Below the pieces are notes generated by a model. It was not told the origin of the DNA, ran no database searches, and saw only the letters and a list, made by a program, of their open reading frames with translations. From positions 613,371,501 to 613,435,500 of the forward strand of contig CM057456.1 in the NCBI GenBank assembly GCA_016271365.2: DNA of 64,000 bases, in the 5' to 3' direction. This DNA comes from Neoceratodus forsteri (lineage: Eukaryota; Chordata; Ceratodontiformes; Ceratodontidae). Positions 53,061-63,575 of this stretch are shown in pieces. The number at the start of each line of letters is the position of its first letter. Position 1 is the first letter of the stretch. The position numbers and the translations under genes are program-made.

Positions 53061-53900
53061 TCCTCAAGAGCCATGCCTTGAGATGGAGGGATTTGAGGTC
53101 CGGATACCACATTCTCCCCTGTGCACAGGCCAGTAAGTCGTGGACTCTGGGCAAGCTCAAGGCAGGGTGGACTGTCAAGGACAGAAGCAGTGGGTACCAG
53201 GGCTGTCTGGCTCCAATCTGGAGCAATCAGAATCACCTTGCAGGGCTGAGATCTGATTTTGCTAGTACCCTGAAAAGAGGAAAGGGGGGAGGTACAGGAA
53301 CTCTCTTTCCAATCCAACTGAAAGGCGCCCAGGGGACTGATCCCAGCACTGGAGGCCTGCAACAAAACAGAGGAAGTTGGTGGTTGTCTGGGGCTGCGAA
53401 AAGATCTATCTGAGGGGTGCCCCATCTGGCAAAGACTGACCCCAGCACCTGAGGATTCAGAGCCCATTCTGTGATGGCCCTGAGAAATCCTGCTGAGGCA
53501 TCCGCCAGGACATTGTCCTTCCCTGGAAGGTGAACTGCTATCAGGGAGGTGTTCTAGAGTAAGCCAGAGACCACAACTTCATTGCTTCGTGCACAAGGCT
53601 GATGACCGAGTGCCCCTTGCTTGTTGATGTACCACATTGTTGTGGTGTTGTCTGTCCTGACTTGAACTACTTTGTTCTGGACAGAAGCTGAAACGCCTGA
53701 AGAGCTAAAAGGACAGCTCTGAGTTCCAAAAGATTGAAGTGGAGCAGAGATTCCTGGGAGACCACACTCCCTGAGTGGACAGGTCGCCCAAGTGAGCTCC
53801 CACCCTAACAGGGAAGCATCCGTGGTGAGGGAGGGAAGCGGAATGAAAGGAACCCCTGTTTTAGATTGCTTTGATCCTGCCACCAGTGTAAGGCCAGGAT
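52862..53900 (-). pseudogene. DIRS-6 RNase H, methyltransferase-like domain and overlap
   Basis: TTDASLLGWELTWAT starts RNase H with a shift after it. VRTDNTTTMWYINKQGALGH follows. WGTPQIDLFAAPDNHQLPLF and the KIRSQPCKVILIAPDWSQT run are the methyltransferase-like segment. The last piece shares bases with the open recombinase linker frame (52862-53467). Confidence 0.76.
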
Positions 53901-54842
53901 CAGGGTTTGGGTCACTGGAACCAATTTGAAGGGGGTCCCTCCTTTGAGACCAATAGGCCCTCAAATGGAACTGAATGTCCCTCATCTGGAATCTTGCTCC
54001 TTGCACTACAGCTGTGGAAGCAGCCATGTGCCCTAGGAGTTGCAGAAAATGCCTTGCTGGTCGAGAGACCCGCAGGGTAAAGGAGGATGCCAGGGCAATG
54101 AGTCTGTCTACCCTTTCCGAGGGGAGAAATGCACTGGCTAACTTTGTGTTCAATTCTGCACCTATGAAAGTTAGTACCTGAACTGGTTCGAGAACTGAAT
54201 TTGGTAAATTCAGCAGGAATCCTAGGGAAGTGAGAAGCTGCTGGGTGACTTGCAAGTGGGATTTTACCTGATCTGGGGACTGACCCACTATGAGCCAGTC
54301 GTCCAGGTAGGGAAACACAGCAATCCCTTGCCTTCTTAAATGAGCCACTACCACAGCTAGACATTTCGTGAATACCCTTGGCGCAGAGGTAAGGCCGAAG
54401 GGCATTGCCCTGAACTGGTAGTGGCCTGAGGGTAGTTCGAACCTGAGGTACTTTCGGTGAGAAGGCCTGATCAGAACATGAAAATAGGCATCCTTGAGGT
54501 CCAGGGAAGCTAACCAGTCCCCTGCCTCAGGGAGGCAAAATCATTGTCAGAGTTAACATTTTGAACTTTGGTTTCAAAAGATGCTTGTTCAGGTACCTTA
54601 AATCTAAAATGGGCTGCCATTCTCCTGTCTTTTTTGGGGTAAGAAAGTATCTTGAGTACAGCCCCTTGCCCTGATGGCAAGGAGGGACCCTTTCTACTGC
54701 TTTGCAGTCCAAAAGAGAAGAAATCTCTGCTTCCAAAGCAAGGGCTTCTGAAGGATTTGCAGGTGGAAAATGTCTGGCTCTCATCTTCGGAAACTGTTTG
54801 AAGCTGAGAACCAGACCCTGGCCTATTACCTCCAGAACCCAC
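53900..54842 (-). pseudogene. DIRS-6 reverse transcriptase
   Basis: KKTGEWQPILDLRYLNKHLL lies in the frame ending at 54527. MPFGLTSAPRVFTKCLAVVV, VFPYLDDWLIVGQSP and LLNLPNSVLEPVQVLTFIG lie in the frame 54405-53554. Two frames are needed. The YLDD box is intact. Confidence 0.82.
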
Positions 54843-54899
54843 CTGTCCGAAGTTAGGGACACCCAGTTCTGGCTGAAATAAACCAACCTGCCCCCCACT

Positions 54900-56113
54900 G
54901 GTACAGGAGAATCGGCCCTGGGCACCCCATCAGGGTGCCTGCTTGGCAGTAGCCTTAGGCTGAGGGGAGGGGTTTGGTTTACTTGTGCCCCGTCTACCTC
55001 TGCCTCTAAAGAAACCCCTCTGTGCAAATGCAGAGGAGGCCTGAAATTGGTAAAAAGGCCTGTGGAAAGGCCTGCCCCTACCTCTGGGAGTGTGCTCTGT
55101 GGAGTGGCATGCCTCCTTAGCCTGGGCACTTTTGTAGGTAGTTCTGTATTCATCCATCTTTTCATATAGTTTTCTGTTTGTTCCCAAACAGAGAATTACC
55201 CACAACAGGAAAATCCATAGCTTTGACTGAGTATCTTGGGACAGATTAGTGCATCTGAGCCATGCCAACCTCTGGAAAAGCTACAGAAGTGGCCATGACC
55301 CTAGAGGAAACATCATTAACATCAACAGCAGTATGAAACTGAACTTTAGAGGCTTCAATGCCATCAGCAGCCACCTGTTCCAACTCACTAGCCAGCTGGC
55401 CATGGGCCTGCTTGGCTAACATCATTACTTGTCCCACCTAGATTTCTGATATCTAGCCACATAAGCCATATAATTTGCCTGCCTGAGTCCCAAAGAAGCT
55501 GCCATATACTGTTTTTTCGCCATGGCATCAATCTTCCTGGAATCCTTATCAGGAGGATGTGAGGCCAGAGGAATATTAGCTTGTCACAGGCTGCAGCTTG
55601 TACCACACCTACATGACTACACTGCTCAGTGAGGAAGTCTGTATCAGAGCCTGACAAGGTATATCTTCTGTCCATTTTTTTATCTACAGGAGGGACAGAA
55701 TGAGGATTTTTTAAAATCTTTGTTGTTTGCTTCCTAAATGACTTATGCAAAGGAATAGACAACCTTCTAGACTCTGGTATAGCCATCATTTCTACATAAT
55801 CAGGCTCCTCTTGCTCATCCACAGCTTCCTCTAAAGGAAGCTGGAGGGTTTCTGCAACCTTTTTGTAAAACATAAAATGAGAAGGGGACTCAGACAGAAT
55901 AGGAGGAGATTCTAAAGGTCTGTCTGGAGAAATGTCCAGTTCAATGGGCATGTCCAGACCCTCCCAGCCACACATGTAATGATCAAATTCGTCCTCCCTC
56001 TCCTGTGGTTCATAAAATTCCTCAACATCATACTCTGAACCACTGGCACTGAACGAACAACCTTTTACCAACTGTAGGTGGTTCGGCAGGACCCTGAGAC
56101 AGTGACTGGACAA
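54900..56113 (-). pseudogene. DIRS-6 Gag
   Basis: YDVEEFYEPQEREDEFDHYM (acidic), LSESPSHFMFYKKVAETLQL, SVPPVDKKMDRRYTLSGSDT, VGVVQAAACDK, then in another frame RGRGRPFHRPFYQFQASSAF and RGFFRGRGRRGTSK. Same block order as DIRS-1 and DIRS-2. Confidence 0.78.
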
Positions 56114-56299
56114 TCTGTATGGCTTTAGCTATTTCTGCAGCAGTTGGAGAGACAATTTTGGACTCCAAACCTACTGATTTCTTTGTCTTTTCACTGAGAC
56201 TGGTTCCCTGAACCAGCCTTCCTCTTTGCCCGAGAAGTCTCCCCTGGTCAGAGGGCACTCCTCTGGTCCAGTGGGTACTGGACTGGGCTGGCCATCTGG

Positions 56300-56514
56300 G
56301 TCAGCGGACTTCTTGGCCTCTCTGCCCTGAGCCGGCCCAATCTCTTTCCAGGGTGGCTGCAGGAAATTTTTACACCTGGCAGTCTGACAGGAGGTGGTCA
56401 GCCCTCAGACAATAAACACAGTAGTGTGTGGGTCAGCCCTTGGCAAAGGCTTCCTACAGACATCACAGTGTTGAAACCCAGTGGGCCCGGTTTTTCTTTG
56501 GGTTTCTCAGACAT
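56300..56514 (-). pseudogene. DIRS-6 zinc module, degraded
   Basis: The ATG at 56514 opens MSEKPKEKPGPLGF. Small deletions then put the Cys/His core (near HCDVC and ADPHTT) in other frames. 56515-56890 is the noncoding 5' part of the element. Confidence 0.5.
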
Positions 56515-56899
56515 AATGCCAGCCTAACCAAAAACTTGCCCTTTTTGGTAGTACTGGGCAAAACATATCGGTTCTAACCGTATCACGGTATTTGAAAAAA
56601 CTATTTTAAAGCAAGGTTTTTAGAACCGATAAGAACTGGGAACCGCACTCTAAAACCCAACCACACTTTTAAAACGTTAAATTAAGCAAACCGATCAGTT
56701 CAAAACCGAACCGATAATTGAATTTCCACACAGACTTTAAATTTTCTACTTACGGTTTACCAGATAGAGCTTTTAACTGAAATGCGGTAAAATAAATACT
56801 TTTTGCCGGTTCAAATGAACTGAAAATACTCGCTTGAACCGAGAAATGAACCAATGTGAAGGAGCTGATCTCCGGAGCGACTGTTCAGTGAAGCGGAGT

Positions 56900-57069
56900 A
56901 AAGAATCTGACAGTTTCATTTGAAACTGGCCAGATAGAGCTTTGGTATAGCGCCCTCGCGCTGTGGAACTCCAGACTCTCTGGAGTTAACTCTTTCCTCT
57001 CCGGGGCAGTTCAGCTGCAGTGGCTGACTGCATATAGTCATAATATAGCAAGACTTCATGGTGTTTGAA
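56900..57069. repeat. DIRS-6 right inverted terminal repeat
   Basis: Pairs with 51380-51540. The outermost 40 bp pair with the ICR. It ends GTGTTTGAA at the CR1-b junction. Confidence 0.85.
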
Positions 57070-57294
57070 TACAAGGAAGTTCTTCTTTACAGAGAGGGTG
57101 GTGGACCCATGGAATAGCCTACCCAAGGAGGTAGTGGGGGCCAAAACAGAAAGTGAGTTCAAGAATGCATGGGATAAACATAAAGGTAGCATACGGAAAG
57201 ACAAAGGAGGGAAGGGGGAATAGCACCAGGTAGGTTCTTTGGCAGACTAAATGGACCTTGCTGCCCCCTTCTGCCATCACTTTCTATGTTTCTA
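57070..57294 (+). pseudogene. CR1-b C-terminus and 3' tail
   Basis: It reads TRKFFFTERVVDPWNSLPKE then EFKNAWDKHK, continuous with the frame before DIRS-6. Then comes a short untranslated region, TTGCTGCCCCCTTCTGCCAT, and the TTTCTATGTTTCTATG tail. Confidence 0.82.
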
Positions 57295-57299
57295 TGTGA

Positions 57300-57655
57300 G
57301 ACGTGACCCCCGGAGGTGCAGATGTGCAATGAAATCCAGCGCGAGATGGGCATGCTCCCGCACCCGCCTGCAGGACCTATGCATTGCTTCCACCCCTTCC
57401 ATGGTGTCCCCCTGGCTGTAGCACGCCCAGTCTCCACTGGGAGTCACTTGATGGTGGGGATCTACAACCCACCCCTTCCCAGGAGAGGAGAGGAAAGCAG
57501 TCCTCCAGATGCTCAATCATCTCCTGCCTGGCTGACCCTCAATGACCCAAGCTGGCTCACGAACTCAGGTCGTCAGGTCGCTGGCCTGGCACGAGGTAAG
57601 GCATCCAAGTGCCTCAGCCCTCAGTGCCATCGGGCCAGCAAGAAATACACTTTTT
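57300..57655. other. Unassigned stretch
   Basis: GC-rich DNA between CR1-b and the L1-type element. Open stretches exist on both strands, but I recognise no domain. It is the insertion host of the L1-type element. Confidence 0.35.
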
Positions 57656-57666
57656 AAAGTCAGCAG
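57656..57666. repeat. Target-site duplication, left
   Basis: AAAGTCAGCAG, identical to 59550-59560. The length is typical of L1-type target-primed insertion. Confidence 0.82.
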
Positions 57667-57816
57667 TGGGGGCACTGCTGAGCAGCTCAACAGGAGGCAG
57701 CACACTTTCAGAGCTCCAACAAATTTTTAACTATAATTGATTAAAAGTTACTTCTTTTGGTGTTTTCCTCTACCTTCGACATTCCCACTGGACTGAGCAG
57801 CCTACTAGGTGGACAT

Positions 57817-58679
57817 ATGGAGAAAACCAAAGGCAATGTGGCTGTCTCTGATGAGTTCTTTACCCCGAGGAGCAAACCGGATGCGGGGCCTACCAGAAAC
57901 ACTTTAGCAGCGGCCTCTGATGTGGTGGACCCGGGGGAAATTATACTTGCTACGGTAAATGACACTCTGCTGAAATTGGTAAACTCTGTGCAGGAACTGG
58001 ATAGGAAGTTTGATGCCCTAACCCCTCGGGTAGCTGAACTTGAGACTAAAATGGATATAACGGATCAAAGACTTACCAAACTGGATGCCAGCCTAAACAA
58101 AACCATTGACGTTGCTACAAAGTTGATCAAGGATAACACGTGGCTAAGGCAAAGATTAGACAGCATGGAGAATCAGATCCGCAAAAGAAATCTACGGATC
58201 TTAGGCTTACCCGAGGCCGCTGAAGGAGATGACCCGCTGGGGTTTGTGCGTACCTTTTTGCCAGGAATGTTGGAGCTGGGCGAGGAGGTCCACCATTATT
58301 GCTGGAGAGGGCCTACAGAATTACCCCATGCAGAAGAGCGGCAACGCAGGCCACGCTGCGTACCACAGTGGTGGTATGCTCTGGCACTGGGGACCGGGTG
58401 TTACAGGAGGCCAGGAGAAAGTGGCAGATGAGATACGGCGATGCTGAGATAATGGTGTTCCCAGACTTCTCCTATGGCAAACAGCAGAGATGCAAGGCTT
58501 ATGATGGGGTGAGGTGCCAACTCCGTAGCCTAAAAGTTCTGCACCAGTTGATATTCCCCACTCACCTCTGGATCGTTTGGCAAGGCAAAACCTACATATC
58601 TGGGTCCCGGGAGAAGGCTAAGAAGATCTTACCAATTCTGGAACAGGAGGCTGCTGAAATTCAAGTCAAAGGGGACTGA
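57817..58679 (+). pseudogene. L1-type ORF1 protein
   Basis: The first ATG in frame is at 57817 (MEKTKGNVAVSDEF). A coiled coil follows with heptads of Leu/Val (about residues 55-120). Then an RRM-like part reads MENQIRKRNLRILGLPEA. A single frameshift near 58290 leads to the C-terminal domain: LERAYRITPC, LQEARRKWQMRYGDAEIMVF, PDFSYGKQQR, YISGSREKAKKILPILEQ. The family product is a trimeric RNA-binding chaperone. Confidence 0.82.
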
Positions 58680-59549
58680 CTGCCTGGACTTTTAATCCTG
58701 TAATGTACTGATTTTCTTTTGCCTGCAATTGAGATTAAACCCTCGTTCTGTATTCCTTACCATCTTTGCTTGGCTGAGGTTGTTACATAGTTGCGGTCTA
58801 ATAACGCTGAGAGGGGTTAACCCTTGTATTTGGATGTGATTAAGGGCCACGAGGTGGGTTTGATCGGGGACTAAGCCTTTAGGGAGTGGGACCTTGATTC
58901 CCGACTGGGACTACTCACTGATTTTTATGGGACATTTCCTTGAGGTTGCCCTACTGACTTTTTTTTCCTAGTTTCAGGCAACAGCCTGCACTTTATTTTG
59001 GGAACTTGTGGGCCTCATGGACATTCTTATCAGTCTTGGGATACCTGGATGCACAAGAAGAGAGGGAGGATGTTGTGCATTTAAATGTTTATGTTTGTAT
59101 TTCTCCTTTACCATTTGGGAGCACTGTTTTATCAAGAGATTTATGACATAAGGCAGCTGACCTTACATGTTAGAATTCTGAGCTTAAAAGTTGTAACAGG
59201 TTATATTATGCTGTGGTTTTGGGGCTGTTAATAAACATCAGGGATATGTATCCTCAGGGGATGGTGGGTCACTTGACCCGCCCCCGGCTAGCTTGGATTG
59301 CTAGATGGTCCGGGTATTCCTCTGAGACACTCCTAGAGCTGCATGCTGATGCTACGATTTAGGAAATGCTACACTATATTCCCCCAATGTGGAGAGCGTA
59401 TTAGGGGGTGTTCTTTATCCCATGCTTTGTTATATGTTATCCTGCACATGAAACTACTATTGTGATGGAACCTCCTGTGTATCTACGTTTGTGTGAGCTG
59501 GTTTCTTACATACAAGCCTAATACAAATAAAATACAAAAAAACATATAT
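58680..59549 (+). other. L1-type 3' region without ORF2
   Basis: No frame shows endonuclease or RT motifs. It ends ACAAATAAAATACAAAAAAA before the duplication. It likely represents the 3' UTR, with ORF2 absent from the source copy rather than lost after insertion, because both ends and the duplication are intact. Confidence 0.65.
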
Positions 59550-59560
59550 AAAGTCAGCAG
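59550..59560. repeat. Target-site duplication, right
   Basis: AAAGTCAGCAG, matches 57656-57666. Confidence 0.82.
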
Positions 59561-62100
59561 CTACTGTCTTCCTTTTCAGTCTAAGGACAAAGAATGGCAA
59601 TAGTAGTGAAAAGATAAATTGTGAACAATTTAGCTTCCACAATTCCTAGAAAAGTAAAAAAAAATTACTAACACAAGTCTGTAATAGTGAAAAACCTTCT
59701 GAATACACAGTTCCAAGAAAAAATGGAACACAGAGGAAACTCATCAGTATTTTTGTTTTCTCTTCTATAGAGCTGTGTCTCCAGCTCTGGGTGAAGGTAG
59801 TGCTCGTCTGCCCCATGCTCTGCCTCCCCTGGCTAGCAACCACCCCCCTTCCCCCAGGATTTGCCTGCCTGCAAGATTCCCCCATGGACTGCTCCTTGTG
59901 GCAGAGCCAGGAGGGGGAAGGCTGTCCTCCCCCTGCTCAGAGACCACATCCAGAGTTCCCGCTAGGAATCCCAGGAGGTGGTGTGGGCCAGAGGATAGCA
60001 GACAGAGGATGTCATGGATGCCTGTCCCAGCTTTTCCCTGTTCTCCCATCCTGGCTAGCAGCGTGCAATGATGCTGGGCACATGTGCGCATGGAGGCATA
60101 CATGCACTATGGTGCCTACCACCAGCCGTGCCCCTACGGAGCACCTCCACTGCCCTACCACCATGCCTCCAGGTGGTGGCAATATAGGAGTGGTGTGGCC
60201 GATTCCCCTTCTCTGGGAGAGGAGAGGAGAGCAGCTGGTAGACGTTTGATCCTCTCCCTCCTCTGCCAACCCCCAGTAACCTGAGTCTGTTCCCAAACCA
60301 GGTCCCAGCAGGGTGGGAGATGTGTTGTTCAGTGCCTCGACCCTCCACGCCTTTGGGCTAGCAGTTATCAGTATTTATGGATAGCAGTTCTGAGGAACTG
60401 ATAAAAAACACTAATCTAGGAAAATAAACAACACAGTGCACAGACTAGGATAATTTTCTCAAATATTAGAGATTTTATTGACTTAGTGAAGTTCTTTCCT
60501 GCAGCTGAAAAGATGGCAGTTAGGGTGTAAGCAGCATTAGGTCAGGATACGGTGCAGGGTTTAGGTTCAAATCTACCTAAAGGGTCTGAGGCAGCATGTA
60601 TGTGCAGGCTATCTGCATCTGTGTGAAGCAGATGTAAACAGTGATGTGAGAAAGGCCAATACTTTTAAAGCAATTTTAGCTATTGTCACAAATTTGAGTA
60701 TTATCTGGCTCTGACGATATCATTTTGAGTAAATGAAGGAGGAAAGTAAAAACATTGATTAAAAAAACTAAAATAATAGAGTAAGTGCACGCTGCAAAGT
60801 GAAAAAACAAGTATTTTAAAGTTACAACATCCCTGACAAGCTGCAAGTCCACCTGAGTTCTTCACCTTCATACCAGCAGGATACACTTGTGTTTGATGCA
60901 CGAAAAGAAAAAAATACAATGTAGTGGTCTGTTTTCATCTCTTCCTGTAACCCTAGTCTCTCTCTCTCAAGTCTTCCTCTTTTTAGCTAGTCTTGAATTA
61001 TGGCATCATTTTGCGGGTAAAGAAATCTGCTACTCCGATCAATCCATTGTTCCTACGTTCCCTATGTGAGCAAAAACACAAGAAGCCTCATGGTACTGTG
61101 CAGAGAACAATTACATAAGCATGCAGACAAATATGGTGTGATATTATTTTTGTTGCCCCTAGATTTATTTGATTGCTATAACTTTACTGTTCCTGCCCCA
61201 TGACACATTTTTAAAGGGACATTAGTCTCACAGATCCAGGTTAACTACTTATCCCCTCCTCTTGTAGTTTTAGTGTTTTTGTGTTGGCACAGAAAATGGC
61301 ATACATGTACTGGCAGCAATCCGGCACAATTCGTCACTAAGACTACCCTGTAGTGATAATACATTCCCAACATTTTTATAACCACATGATGCCATACAAG
61401 GCAAAGCAGTGCTTGTGCATAATGTGGCTAGGCACAGCTTCACCCTGTGTGGCATCACAAAGTTTAAAATGGTGGCAATGTGGTAACAATACAGGGCTCA
61501 CTTAGTCAGTGATAGTTCAGGACTGCTGCCAGCTGCAGTTAAACTGAATACCTTATTTAAAAGAACTTCCCATGGGCTTTAAAAATGATGGTAACTGTTC
61601 ATAAATGTATCCATTTAAAGCCTTATAGTCTGCTGTTCCTTTAGTATGGCCAGAATAAACTGAGTAACCAAACCACCCAACCCCCCCACCACCACTGTAG
61701 ATATAAAGCAAACAGAGGTTTTTGAAGGAAACTTGATCTAGCAGTATGCAGAGTCTTGATGCAGTGGAAGCACCAATAATCTCCAAAATAAACAGAACCC
61801 AGAGCACACCAAAGGTCTAATAGTTGCGTAGAAAAACAGAACTGATGGGTTGGTGTGGACCGTGTGTTATGCATAAGAAGAGTGACTGGAACAAATGTGA
61901 AAATGAGAACATTCTGGGGGCGTCCATGTACGCATGAGACATACTGCTAGAGTGTGGAGCTATGGACAAATCCACATACTTGTAGACCTGCCGTCCCAAA
62001 TGTGGACTGCCATTTTCTGTTATACAACATAAGGTATACCAATATTTATTGATGTTTTTCTGATGCTTGCTATGATGTACTGACAAACTACTATACAGCA
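59561..62100. other. Unassigned 2.5-kb stretch
   Basis: 59760-60350 is C/G-rich, with open stretches on both strands but no known motif. 60350-62100 is AT-rich without coding signs. I see no RNA gene and no repeat that I can name. Confidence 0.35.
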
Positions 62101-62102
62101 GA

Positions 62103-62590
62103 GATATATTTGTGATCTTAGCGTGCCACCTACAGTTATTAGCCATATTGCTACGATTTGTATAATTAGTTATGTTTGCAGTATATTTGTGGTCTTACAG
62201 TGCAACCTATAGCCATTAATAATGATGCTATGATCAGCACAATAAAATGAATCATACTATTGCAATACGAAGTGTCTGTAGTCAGCGTAATACTTATCAA
62301 TGTGCAAGTGCAACATGTAATGGCCTTGGGTGCAAGTCACCCACCATGTACACCAACAGAAATGTTTTGCCTTGCATCTTTACCATGCAAATGAGCCCAT
62401 TACCAGGCAATGGGACTCTCTTATCCCTAGTATATAACTTTATGTAAGAGTATTGCTCTTTGAGTATCTCTATGATGACATCCGGTGTTTGGAGGTTCTG
62501 GACTCCCAGCAGGTATATTTGCTGTCCTCTTTACATGTTATGGAGAATAAACCTTTATTCTGTACACCTGTCTCCTGCACTGTGTTTTGC
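62103..62590 (+). repeat. Possible solo LTR
   Basis: Two direct units of about 74 bp (62103-62170 and 62178-62245, both starting with a TATATTTGTG word) resemble U3 enhancer repeats. TATATAAC lies near 62430. AATAAACC occurs near 62548, followed by a CTGTCTCCTGCACTG stretch. The layout fits U3-R-U5, but neither ends nor a target duplication were fixed. Confidence 0.35.
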
Positions 62591-62782
62591 CATCAGGTTT
62601 AGATCCTGCCAAATCCAACATGCTGTATATCGAATTGTTTTGTTTAGATCTTTCTGGAGGCACCTAGTTTGTTGGGTTTCCCCATTCATATGTGCTATGC
62701 ACTGGTTTTCTCTTCAAATCCCTTATTTTGTTCCCCCGTAGCAGTCACTGCAGCCATATCTTTTTTTTTTTTTAATCCAACA

Positions 62783-63069
62783 ACATACCTCTCAACTGTC
62801 CCTGATTTTCAGGGACGTCCCTGATTTTGCCTTAAAATTTTACTCTGTCCCTCTTAAAAATTGTGTTTCTGTGACCAAACAGCGAGGGTTATAAGCACAA
62901 AATAATGTCAAACATTAAAGCTATAAACTTGTTCTTCCTTAGAAAATGCATTTTACACTAAACCCTTTATTCTACCAGCTTCCTGAGTGAATATCTCCAA
63001 TTTTGAGGAAGTGTCCCTGATTTTGTTCCTTTGTCCCTGATTTATGAGGCAGGAGGTTGAGAGGTATGT
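62783..63069. mobile_element. 287-bp MITE with GTCCCTGATTTT repeats
   Basis: Terminal inverted repeats ACATACCTCTCAAC and GTTGAGAGGTATGT. Inside, GTCCCTGATTTT-like words recur several times near both ends in the same orientation. No coding capacity. The target duplication is not clear. Nonautonomous DNA transposon, family not assigned. Confidence 0.65.
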
Positions 63070-63439
63070 AACAATGCTTGTGTTTTCCTCCACAAGAGGC
63101 ATCCTTGGTGTCCCATAAATCATGAAGTGGTATGTACCGACCTATCCTTGGGACTTCACTTCTCACAATGTTTATCCTTCGCTTACATATTACATACCCC
63201 TCCTGGTACCCCATCTGCCATTAGTTGGTGGTTCTCCAAGCCATTTTCATGGCTATTACTAGTGACTGCCCCTGGCAAATGAACTAACTGGTACTTCTAT
63301 ACAGAGAACATGGTTTATATACAGTTGCATGGTGCAATGGTGGACCTGCCCCCTTGTATTTGAATCCTCCTCTGTTATGGCTTGCCTTGTCTTCCTTTTA
63401 TCATTTGACTCCCATATTACTGCACCACTGTGTTTGTGT

Positions 63440-63575
63440 TTATATACTTATTTACATGTATTTATATGTTTTTATGATGGATGTTACCCGACCCTGTTCT
63501 AACCAGGTCCATCTTGTAAAAGAGCTCTGCTCAATGATGTTCACCTGGATAAATAAAGATTTTGATTGATTGATG
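63440..63575 (+). mobile_element. L2-like LINE 3' tail fragment
   Basis: CTAACCAGGTCCATCTTG, GCTCAATGATG and TGGATAAATAAAGATTTTG with a GATTGATT tail match the last 100 bp of L2-a (20715-20815). Strongly 5'-truncated. 63070-63440 holds nothing I can name. Confidence 0.65.

Larger units (their letters stand above)
51345..57069 (-). mobile_element. DIRS-6: most complete DIRS element, inserted in CR1-b
   Basis: 5.7-kb minus-strand DIRS with both terminal repeats, ICR and every domain. Inserted at GAA (51342-51344 and 57067-57069) in a coding part of CR1-b, with no target duplication. The left end has the terminal stem-loop AATTACT/AGTAATT (51350-51369). Of all copies this one shows the full architecture most plainly. 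Frame breaks are still present in Gag, RT and recombinase. Confidence 0.9.
50256..57294 (+). mobile_element. CR1-b: CR1-like LINE, 5'-truncated, split by DIRS-6
   Basis: Plus-strand LINE of the same clade as CR1-a. Coding runs 50261-51344, is interrupted by DIRS-6, and resumes at 57070. It ends in TTTCTATGTTTCTATG at about 57279-57294. The reading frame across the DIRS-6 junction is continuous once one copy of GAA is counted. GACGT near both ends might be a target duplication, but this is weak. Confidence 0.85.
57667..59549 (+). mobile_element. ORF1-only L1-type element (HAL1-like)
   Basis: Flanked by the 11-bp duplication AAAGTCAGCAG (57656-57666 and 59550-59560). It begins TGGGGGCACTGCTG, has one ORF1 and ends in an A-rich tail. 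No endonuclease or RT is present: 870 bp of untranslated DNA follow ORF1. This matches the half-L1 idea known from mammals (HAL1), where ORF1 is kept and ORF2 lost. Mobilisation would need another L1's ORF2 product. Confidence 0.8.

Noticed and set aside
57300..57655. Possible exon or transposase fragment
   Set aside because: No motif could be identified in any frame.
59760..60350. Possible host coding exons in the GC-rich stretch
   Set aside because: Open frames exist on both strands with no recognisable domain and no consistent splice sites; not enough support.
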